64,000 nt of DNA from Siphonodentalium dalli (Eukaryota; Mollusca; Scaphopoda; Gadilida; Siphonodentaliidae). The translations under genes and the position numbers were made by a program. The DNA lies in assembly GCA_032622095.1 (NCBI GenBank), contig CP136064.1, positions 279,211,614-279,275,613 of the forward strand, in the 5' to 3' direction. Positions 36,191 to 48,100 of the stretch are shown one piece after another (within the stretch, counting starts at the first letter, position 1; every line of letters begins with the position of its first letter). Under the pieces are notes generated by a model that did not search any database, was not told the origin of the DNA, and worked only from the letters and a program-made list of their open reading frames with translations.

Positions 36191-39100
36191 CTAAGGAATG
36201 GAAAAAATACCCATAAAAAAACAAGAGCATCGCTAGGGCATGGCAAAATAATAATTTGATCTTAGAAAGAATATCTGATATACACCTAATTTCAATGCCA
36301 AAATGGGGTCAAATTCTAAGTCGAGAAATGGCCGTAATTCATGTAAAAATAATTTGACAGAACCTATATACGAACTTGGCCTGTAGTTTTAGCTGGGAAA
36401 CACACATACCAGCTTTGGTTCAGATAAAATAATCCAAACTGGAGTTATTGGTCAGAAACCAAAAATGTTAACAGAGGTCAAATTCTAAGTCGAAAAATGG
36501 CCGTAACTTATGTAAATATAATTGGACGGAACTTGGCCTGTATTATTAGCTGGGAAATGCACATACCAACTTTGGTCTAAGCTGCGTGAGGTCCCCAGAG
36601 GGTGAATTTAGTGATGCTAGCCTGCTGTGTAAATGTCCAGCATGATATTTTGCGTTCGAAGCTTTCATCCTAATATATAACCCAGTATATAAAAATAGGA
36701 ATGACACCGCATTGGCAAAGAAAGTTAACACCTTCATGACTGGATTTTTGCGAAAAAACTGTGCCAATGCATTCTCTTATATATGCGTGTCGACCATACT
36801 TCGCCTCACATATGTAAGATAATGCATTGGCCTAACAAAATTTAAATTATTTTTTATAATTGTTAAAAAAGGTAAGTAAAAAAGTTAAAAAAAATGATAA
36901 AAAAAATTGTTAATGAATGTAGAAAATAATGATAAAATATGATCAAAATTGTTAAAGAATGTAAGAAAAAATCATAAAAATTAAATGTAAGAAAAAATTA
37001 TACAATTGTCAAAAAATGTAAGAATAAATGATAAAAATGATAAAAAATTTGTTTTGAAGATTTATGCTTACCTTTTGACTATAGCCTCTTGGAATTTGAC
37101 AGTCTTCTTCACTCTAGTTTCGTGTTCATATTCTGTAGAGATTAATAACAAAATGTAAGGTTTGTGATAATGTAATCGGAATTTGCAAGCATGCAGGGGA
37201 CATTTACACACTCGCAAATTTGCATGATACAGAAGGCCAAACTCCCTGCAGGGTTTACCTCCATTGGTGAATCGGTAAGACCACTGTTACCAATGACATT
37301 TTACCCACATTTGGTGGACTTCCATGATATTAAGATATATACTAAGCAAACATAGCAACATTCTGTCAATAGCACACACAATATCGGACAAACATTTTGT
37401 AATTTCGCACCTTAAGTTTGGAAAGTCCCATTAGAACCAGAGAACTATGTTGTGAAACAGTGAGATTCGGTTCTCTGATAATTTTATCAACACAAATGTC
37501 TTAACGCACATGGACGACATTCTCATGACAACACGCATGCCAACTCAAACACTAGAGTTCTAATTTGCTGCAATTTTGATGAGTAGCTTGCGAAAATCGT
37601 CAACAAAACTACCGCTTTGATTCTCCATTCTGTCATGAAGTTTTTAGTGTGGGAATTGTTCTTAAAGCAGATAGGAAATTTGACTTTGGGACGATCGGTT
37701 TTTGCCATTTTGGCTGGATAACCCCATACTAAATATAGAAAACCAGACTAGTACCCAGCCGGTGACAGTCAGACAGGAAGTATGACTGGTGCACTCTGGT
37801 AGAGATAATGTGCCAGAAAACAAAAGCAAAAATGCATCTGTACGACAGCTAACTATGAGAGAAGTAAATTAATTGGAGTCAAACCTGAGTGCCTGTCATT
37901 CACTAAATTCACCCTCTGGGGACCTCATTTTTCAAATGACAGACACGGTATAATCATTATTCATATAGTTTTTTGGGAAGAAATACCTCAATTTATTTTA
38001 TAATTTGAGTAAAACTTATAGTATTCAAAAATCTTGTGAAATTTATGGACAATCCTGGACAATCCTGGACAATCCTGCTGTTTGTCAATTGATGAGGTGG
38101 TGATGCATAGTTTTATTTTTATTTTTTTCCCTCTTGCATCCAATTTCTTTCAACCTAAGTGTTCGTAAATGAGGCTATATTGTTGGTGAGGCATTACCTT
38201 GATAAATTGTACTTTGACCTTCAGGAAGCAGGCAGTCCAGATTGAGGGTCACAAATATCGGACCCCTGAGCGAGTCAGAGTTCATAGTGTAGGGCAGAGC
38301 GAAAGGATCTATTGGTACAGGCAAGATATGGTAACCACAGCCCGCTGTTTTCCGCGACCACGCTGATATCTACAATAACAAAAATGAAGACGAAATGCAT
38401 AAGGAAGTATTTTTTAGTGCGAACTGTAGAAGATGACATCATAATTTGCGTGAAGTCGCAATATTTTTCAGGCAATTTTAAAAAGCCTTGGGTCATTGGT
38501 TTCAGGTAATTTCATCAAATACTGATGTATCTGATATAATAAAGTGCATTTAACAGAAAACAATAAACATGACATAAAATAATTAACCGCTATTCAAGAA
38601 ACACTTCCTTCCTTCGAAAGACAGCCAACGTGTCATAAAGACAGCCAACGTGTCATACAGACAGCCAACGTGTCATACAGACAGCCAACGTGTCATACAG
38701 ACAGCCAACGTGTCATACAGACGGCCAACGTGTCATACAGATGGCCAACGTGTCATACAACCGGCCAACGTGTCATACAGACGGCCAACGTGTCATACAG
38801 ACGGCCAACGTGTCATACAGACGGCCAACGTGTCATACAGACAGCCAACGTGTCATACAGACAGCCAACGTGTCATACAGACAGCCAACGTGTCATACAG
38901 ACAGCCAACGTGTCATGACAGCCAACGTGTCATACAGACTGCCAACGTGTCATACAGACAGCCAACGTGTCATACAGACAGCCAACGTGTCATACAGACA
39001 GCCAACGTGTCATACAGACAGCCAACGTGTCATACAGACTTGCTTTACTTTCGTTGTGTTGACGTCATAGAAACTTTGAACTTTTCTCTAAAGAGAAATG

Positions 39101-42100
39101 ATGTTTTGGCGAACGACTGAAGTATGTGTACACTGTATTAACCCTTTGAGTGCCAGGGGCCGATCTCATCGGCCCTAAACCTACAAAATAAGTCTGTTAA
39201 AGAATATAAGAATAAATTATTAAAATTGTAAAAAAAAAAAAAAAATTGTTAGGCCAATGCATTCTCTTATATATGCGAGGCGACCTATGGTCGACTCGCA
39301 TATATAAGAGAATGCATTGGCACAGGGTATATGGGTTGATACAAAAATCGGACCTGGCACTCAAAGTGTTAAAAACATGTTGGTATTTGTTCAATTAAGG
39401 AATTTGATATGTTGTATCACAGCTGGCTAGCGATAAACTTGCGCGCATTACAATGCACTGATAACACTCCCGGGAACTCGTCTTTTGTTTCCTAATGGAC
39501 AAAGGCGATGGTTTTGTGAAATGCAAACAACACATTTCGAAAAGTTTCCAAGCTTCCTGCAAGTGAGATGCGAGTTCTTTATTGCTAGCTTCAATCCGGA
39601 TGCTATAATATTAATTATTATATCACAGGCAGCATCATCAGAGCTCTTCTAACTTCTACATTATGTAAAGCAAATTTTCTTGGGCCATTTCAGACCATAT
39701 TGTATTTGTTTGGGAATTTTGCCCCAATGGCCCCCTACAGCACGAACACAGACTATAAACTTACTGTATCTCCAAGAGTCGAACCCGTAGCAACAAGCCA
39801 GTGGACAAGAAACTCAAAAGCACATGTTGGGTTGTAGTGAGCGTCGTATTGAACTGTGAACCATTCATCTCTGTCGACTTTATAACATTCATCCATGTTC
39901 ACTTTGGTGAACTTACAAAACAGTGTGGCTGAAATGAAACAGATGCAAGCCTTGAAATAGTGTGTCTGTCATTTGCAGAATGAGGTCCCCAGAGGGTGAA
40001 TTTAGTGATGCTACCCCGCATAGCGGGCTAGCATCACCAAATTCACCCTCTGGGGACCTCATTCTGCTTACACCTCAAATGACAGACACACTATTTCAAG
40101 GCTTGGCTGAAATGAAACACATGTATTCCCTGAGCAAGCCTTGAAATATTGTGTCTGTCATTTGCAGAGTGAGGTCCCCAGAAGGTGAATTTAGTGATGC
40201 TAGCCTGCTGTGTAAATGTCCAGCATGATATTTTGAGGCCTGCATACATTGCGTTCGAAGCTTTCATCCTAATATATAACCCAGTATATAAAAATAGGAA
40301 TGACACCGCATTGGCAAAGAAAAAACTTTGCCAATGCATTCTGTTATATATGCGTGTCGACCATAGGTCGCCTCACATATATAAGATAATGCATTGGCCT
40401 AACAAAATTTTAATTATTTTTTATAAGATAGTAAGAAAAAAGTTGAAAAAATGATAAAAAAATTGTTAATGAATGTAGAAAATAATGATAAAAAATGATA
40501 AAAATTGTTAAAGAATGTAAGAAAAAAATGATAAAAATTAAATGTAAGAAAAAATTATACAATTGTAAAAGAATGTAAGAATAAATGATAAAAATGATAA
40601 AAATTGTTAAACAATGTAAGAATTATTCCCTGAGCAAGCCTTGAAATATTGTGTCTGTCATTTGCAGAATGAGGTCCCCAGAAGGTGAATTTAGTGACGC
40701 TATCCCGCACAGCAGGCTAGCATCACCAAATTAGCCATATTGGAACCTCATCAGCCTTTTATAAAATTTATGTAATTTCACATAAACCCACCTCGAAGGC
40801 CCGCTTTAATATATCTCCCCAGTTCATTACACTGTGTTAGTTCAATGTTGAGCTGGTACATCGTTTAACGGACATGGCATAATTAACACTTTCAAGACTG
40901 GAGCATCCTGAAATTTTATGAAAACCCTGTGCCAATGCATTCTCTTATATATGAGTCGCCCATAGGGCACCTCGCATATATAAGAGAAGGCCTAACAATA
41001 TTTACCTTGATCTTGTAAGCCAGTGCATTCTCTTATATATGCAAGGCTCCCATGGGAGACTCACATATATAATAGAATGCACTGGCACAGGCTCTTCAAT
41101 GCTGCACCAGCGCGGCTCCCATCATGAAGGGGTTAAGCCTTCAAATTATGTCTACCGAATTTGATAAGAGTGATTTGTTAGTTTTATAGGTAATCAATAA
41201 GAGGTAAGTGGGTGTTCCGACCAGGTAACACATCATGTAAAGTTAGCGAAAAATCACACCTAGCATCCAGTGATGACAGTAAAAAGTCATAATGAAATGC
41301 TGGCTGACGACTCAAAAGCTTTTTGTTATGGCAAATTAGGATAAGCTGGTAGAAAAATGGCCTGAAACCAATTAAGTCATATAACATTTTATCACAAAGT
41401 GAAGTTGGTACCAAATCTATGGATGTCAAGAGAAAAAAATGCGAATCTGCAAAGCCTATGAAAATACAGGAGGAAAAAAAAAATTATGGAACAGTGACCC
41501 AATTTTGTGCAGATACTTGATTCCTCGTTCACTTGTGATAAATTTAGGGTGGAGAGCAGTGGCCCGGAGCGGTTTTAAAAAATTTGGAAAATAATTTCGA
41601 AAGTACGCACCAAAATATCTCAATTAATAAAACCCAACAGTTAAAATTTATAAATGAAATCACCAGAGAAGGAAAAGAGACAAAGTGAATAAAATCTTCA
41701 TCAGTTGCAAGTTGCTAACCTGTGCCATACTAAACATATGAACACCAACTTTTCGACTTTGTTAGGCCAAAAAAAATGAAAGTGTCAATGACACTGTAGC
41801 TCAACTTGGAAAGGGAATAATTTAATGTGTTACTGTCGATGGAGTGATTAGGAATGTGGAAAGAATAATGTCCAATACTAGTTTATCAACATGAAAAGAT
41901 ATATATATACATGTATATAAAAGTAAAATCTAAGATGGTTGCTGGCGGCTATGTTTTCCAACAATTCAAAAACATTTGATAGCTTTAGTCATGCAAAGAG
42001 TAGAATCCAAAATGGCCGCTGGCAGCCATGTTTTAATGCCGAATAACCCCAAAATGACTCGTTCCCATCTACATGTCAATTTCAACAGCCATGACAAATT

Positions 42101-45100
42101 TTATGATGATCAGACTAAAGGTATGACCTGTAGCCCGTGCTAAAGGATTTAGTCATACAAAGAGTAAAATCCAAGATGGCTGCTGGCGGCCATATTGTTT
42201 GGCCGAATGGCCCCAAAATGACTCGTTCCCATTTAGATGTCATTGTTAACATCCATGACAAATTTCATGATGATCTGACCAAAGGTACGACCTGTAGCCC
42301 GTGCTAAAGGATTTAGTCATGCAAAGAGTAAAATCTAAGATGGCCGCCAACAGCCATGTTTTCTTGCCGAATGACCCCACAATTAAACGATCCCATCTAC
42401 ATGTCAATATTAACATCCATGACAAATTTCATGATGATCAGACGAACAGTACGACCTATAGCCCGTGCTAATGAATTGAATTTTGAAATTTTGAAAGAGT
42501 AAAATCTAAGATGGCCGCTGGCGGCCATGTTTTTCGGCCGAATGACCCCAAAATTTTATGATGATCAGACTAAAGGTATGACCTGTAGCCCATGCTAAAG
42601 GATTTAGTCATACAAAGAGTAAAATCCAAGATGGCTGCTGCGGCAATGTTTTTTGGCTGAATGACCCCAAAATTAATCGGTCCCATCTACATGTCAATAT
42701 TAACATCCACGCCAAATGTCATGATGATCAGACTAAAGGTACAACCTGTAGCCCGTGCTAAAGAATTTAGTCATACAAAGAGTAAAATCCAAGATGGCTG
42801 CTGGCGGTCATGTTTTTTGGCCGAATGACCCCAAAATGACTCGTTCTCATCTACATGTCATTATTAACATTCATGACAAATTTTATGATGATCAGACTAA
42901 AGGTACCACCTGTAGCCCGTGCTAAAGGATTTAGTCATACAAAGAGTAAAATCAAAGATGGCTGCTGGCGGCCATGTTTTACGACCGAATGACCCCAAAA
43001 TGACTCGTTCCCATCTACATGCCATTGTTAACATCCATGACAAATTTGATGATGATCCGACCAAAGGTACGACCTGTAGCCCGTGTCAAAGGATTTAGTC
43101 ATGCAAAGAGTAAAATCTAAGATGGCTGCCAGCGGCCATGTTTTTTGGCCGAATGACCCCAAAATTACTCGTTCCCATCTACATGTCAATATTAACATCT
43201 ATGACAAATTTCATGATAATAAGACGAATAGTACGGCCTGTAGCACGTGTTAATGGATTGAATTTTGAAATCCAAGATGGCCACTGGCGGCCATGTTTTT
43301 CTTCCAAACGACACCAAAACGACTCGTTGTCAACATCCATGACAAATTTCATAATAATCGGACCAAAGGTACGAACTGTAGCCCGTGCTAAAGGAAATTG
43401 TTGACGAATCACGCACACACACACACCCTCACACACGCACACACACACGACGGATACCAAGCCATGGCAATAGCTCAAACTTTACAAAGTAAAGTTGAGC
43501 TAAAAAGTGTTTTGGTTCTCGGGCAATTTTTTTTTCAAATCAATAAGGGAGGGAGTTTTATTTTTATTTTTTTCTGCGCACAGTAAGCATGGACAAAGAT
43601 ACCTTCCTCTGTCTAGTAATAACCAGAAAGGTAGAGGGAACTGTTATGCATATAAACTCATTTAGTCTTATATAAAAATGACATTGTAATACCAGTGTTT
43701 GACTGGGATTACCTAACAATATATAATGCCCCTGACATTAACTACTGTTATTGTTGTCTAAAAACTGATACCTCCCCATTCTAATATGTGATCCTGAATT
43801 TAGTCCTGTGCCTTTCAATTGTATAAAGTTACAATTAGTGTAAGTTGTTCACAATGACTAATTGTAAGAAGAGCATGAGGATCAGCTAATCATTTTTTTA
43901 ATTATAGTCATCTACTTCATGTTGTAAGCCTGCAAGTCACTTTTTAACACATTAGATGTTAGAGCTCAATGCACAATAATATTCAACACATATCTGCTAT
44001 GGACATGTTGATAAAATCAAAAATATATATATATATATATTAATTTTTTCGTAAGTTTTTTTGTCATAATATCAGGCATTGCAATAAAAAGGCCTAATAC
44101 GGCCCTTTTTATTCAATGCGGCGGGGCCTGAGAACCAAAACCTTTTTGTTTTTGGCCTTAGGTCAACAAATTCACAGGTTTAGTCCTTCCAATGATACAT
44201 ACAAAACATCAAGAGTTCCGGAACAATTTTCCAAACAAAACTTCTAGCACCGGTTCCTGACCATCATATTTTGTATTCACGAATCCTGATTTCATAACAT
44301 ATTTGCCTACTGAACTCAATATGAATAAAGTTATGTTAACCAAGCCAATATAAAAAATTATATATCACTGTACTGAGGCCCCCAGAGGGTGAATTTGGTG
44401 ATGCTACCCTACACAGCGGGCTAGCATATCCAAATTTATCCTCTGGGCACCTCATTCTGCATAACCTCATCTGCTATGGGAGACCAAGTAATAGATTTAA
44501 GTTCCCAGATGGAGATGTGCACCCATTGAGCACCTCGTTTACGCATTGTGTCGTCTGCAAATTTGGGGATATAGAGAAACTAATAAAAGAAGTATCTGAA
44601 GAAACTAAAAAAAACTTGATAATAAAGATGGGGCCTAAGTAGAATTGAGGTCTCCAGAGGGTTAATTTAGTGATTCTAGCCTGCTGGGGACCTCATTCTG
44701 CGAATGTCCAGCACCATATTTTGAGGGCTGTTTGTGGAAGTTTACTCACAAGCTTCCTGACTCCAGCTTTGTCGTTGTTGGGCAGATAATTTACGCCAGT
44801 CTTCTTCATCAGGAGACAAAGTGAAATCCACCTTTAAATCAGAATCAGAGAGGTTAGCCATGCAAATTTAAAACTTGAAATAGTGTGTCTGTCATTTGCA
44901 GAATGAGGTCCCAGAGAGTGCATTTAGTGACACTATCCCACACAGTGATCTTATATCACCAAATTCACTCTCTGGGAACCTCAATCTGCTGAGGCCTTAA
45001 ACGGTTATGGGGGACCTAGGATCAGACTGATGTTCCCAAGTTGAAGTTGGTTATGTTCACCATTATTAGTCACCTTGATTATGCATTTTATCTTCTGCTA

Positions 45101-48100
45101 ATTAGGGGATATGGAAACTGAACAGAAGGAAAAAAGTTAAAACAATGTTAATTTTAGACTATATATACTTCCCAGAAGATGAGGCCTAAGCAGATTGAGG
45201 TCCCCAGAGGGTGAATTTAGTGATACTACTTGGCAGTGGGCTAGCATCGCTAAATTCACCCTCTGTGGACCTTATTCAGCTTAGGCCTCAATATTCTGCC
45301 TGCACTTATATGATACTTCGCTCCAGATTACCAAACATTCAAGTGAAAAATAACGAACATGTCATTATTAAACAATGTTATATGGTATATGCATGCATAA
45401 GGGTATGTTGTATTGTTGTTGTTGCTGGTGCATCAAACAATGTTATATGGTATATGTGTGTATAATGTTATACTTTGTTGTTGCTGCTACAAAGCTTTCC
45501 CAACTTAAATGAATGATATAAATTAAAAGTTTCTAGTCACACCTGGTCACACCAGGATGCTGTGTTTGTCCATAATAAAGCTAAATGATAAAATGGAAGT
45601 GGTAGCCCAGTGGTTATAGTGTCAGACTTGTAATGGTGTTAATGCCCTGGCGTGAGTTCGCACCTCACAGGTGGACTATCATCTCCGCAACAGTGGCTTG
45701 GCCGGATTAAGCGATGTGTGTGCTATATCAGGGTTTCCGCCAGGCCGGCTGCGGGTCCGCCGCCCGGACCCATTCCCCTTGCCGGCCTTTGCCATGAAAT
45801 CCTGCACATACACAAATAAATGACGTTATTAAAAACTTATTCAGTCTTGTCTGTCTCGGCAGGCTATATATGATATCTAATCCTATTTTCATTAATAATG
45901 ACCAAATGGAATCGACACATTCCATCTTCAGAAAACAAAAATAACAGCACGAACAAACCATAAATAGTGACACCCCACAAATAGTTCCACTGGATTCCCC
46001 AAAGCAGGGACCAGCCCAGAGGGCGACGTGGGCGACTTCTTCGCCCTAGCGCCGTCCGCTTCGCCTTATTTTTGCAGTCGGGCGAAGTTAAAGTCGCCCT
46101 GAAAATTCCAAAGTTGACTGACGAAAATCGGCAAAATTCCCCAAATAATTTACAACTGTCAACAGTGATTGCACACAATACTCCACTATCAGGGTGTTGT
46201 AAAACAATTAACACCTGTATTGCTCCAATCTGGAAGCATGTTGACAACGGAGTCTGATTACTGGCAGCTGTGAAAACATCGTCGGGCCTCAAGTGTTAAT
46301 CTGGTTGTTGTGATTTTTTAGATTACCGTGATTACCACACCTTACAATGAAGATTACAACTCACAGCTCTCACAATGTGTCAGTTCATCACCCCCTCTAT
46401 GGAGTTTGGTTAAAGAAATTTTAAAACAAATTCATTTGTGAAGCATATTAAATTTTCAAACGGGATTACTAATAGAGCGCAGTGAAAGTGTTCATGATTT
46501 CGTTTCGTTTCGGTTTGATAAATATTGTTGGCATTTTTAAAAACCCGAAAAATATGAAATAAAATCTTGTCATTCTCCCACAATTACGATATAAAATGCT
46601 GCTATCCTCTCACAATTATGTTTGGGTATTATTAATAGTTATTAGGGTCATGAAGTGAACATAAAGACTCCATATTTCAACCATTGTTTCATAAGTTTAA
46701 TTGACATATTACATCTCTCCTATTTTCGTTCTATAGCTACTCCTGTCGTAGTACTGTTCAATTTAAGTTTTGTAGACTCACTTCGCCCTATAGAACGGCC
46801 ACTTCGCCTTATTTTGATAGTAGGGCGAAGTCATTTCGCCCTGAAAATATGGTCTAGGCTGGTCCCTGCCCCAAAGTGATTGGTGGGGAATTCCCTATCA
46901 AGGGAGATATCATTGGTTCAATTTACTTCAGAGTATGGGAACGTGGATCATAAAAACTGCCTCATTTATTATCTTGACGTGAATATTGACGTTTGGACTA
47001 ATTTATTCATCAATATTCCAACTTGTATAAAACATGTGTATAATTTGAGGCATGAGGAAACACACAAATATCGTATCATTTATAGTAATGTAAAATTGCG
47101 ACTTGGCTTACCGGTACTGTTGTTTTGGGGCAATGGATCGTTAATTTAGTGGTTGCCTCATTGTCGCGAACTGAAGCATGAAAATGCTTGGGCTAATGGC
47201 GATCATCATAAAAGAATCTTTGTGCAACATACACAAGTTCGCGGCTTCGCGTCAATGTCAATGATAATCATTCCGATGTGACGTCATCTAGTAGAAGTTT
47301 GGAGACACGTGCAGGTAACTGTGTCACAATAATAGAGATAATCAAAGCAATTTACCGCAGTCATTGAATATCATGCACATGTCCACGATTATTAGTCAGG
47401 TCAAGGACGCCCAATGTTTTGCTGGTCTTTTGCAGTTGAATTATCAGATACTAATACATATAATTTGATATAAATGTGTGAGACAGGGAATAAAATAAAG
47501 ACACACAGACAGAGTGAGAATGGGTTTGTTTATTTCTTTTTTTTAATATCGGATTTATCATCTTTTTAGATTTAGTTTGCGCCGGCATTATGTCTTGTTG
47601 CTTACCTGTGATGATAGTGTGATCGCTGTTTGTTAATCAAAATCCTGATGAAAAATACCGCTCATCACATACCGATCCATAAGTAGCAGGAAGTTTTTAA
47701 TAAGGGAAATTGGGTTAGAGAGTTGCGACTTATACATCGGCCGGTACGGTAAATGGTAAAATTACAGATAAATCGGTCTTCATATATTTAATTATTTACT
47801 GGGTTTCCCCCCATAGCAGCTACCGGACCCATTCCCCCGACCCCTAGCAGAAACCCTGATATATAGTCACACCTTGTTTCAAATCTCGTGCCAGGTTGCG
47901 ACACTTGGGTAAGGTCACTTGTAGCTTCTTTGTACCTAGACGAGAAATAGGGACCTGGTTGTTGGGTATGTGTAAGCCGCTCTTGTGAAGCGCCTATAAA
48001 ATGCATGGCTGCATGCAGAAGACTCAGCATTACTCAACAGCTGGCGTAATAATGTGAAGCACTTAGGGCCCTCGCTGGGATAGGCGCCATATAAGTACCA

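Noticed and set aside
38650-39120. Three overlapping frames of 82-156 codons (SYRQPTCHTD-type repeats)
   Set aside because: Products of a 20-bp minisatellite read in rotating phases, lying in an intron of a gene on the other strand.
41184-41429. Extra DEPDC5 exon candidate between 39928 and 44750
   Set aside because: The flanking exons already join exactly in phase (T plus CC gives serine), and this frame lacks good splice sites and similarity.
43179-43478. 99-codon minus frame and 88-codon plus frame in the 165-bp array
   Set aside because: Both are shadows of the tandem repeat and the (CA)n tract.
45864-46292. 142-codon minus-strand frame
   Set aside because: It crosses the boundary and target duplication of the nested hAT-like element at 46005 and has no recognisable domain, so it is a chance frame created by insertion.
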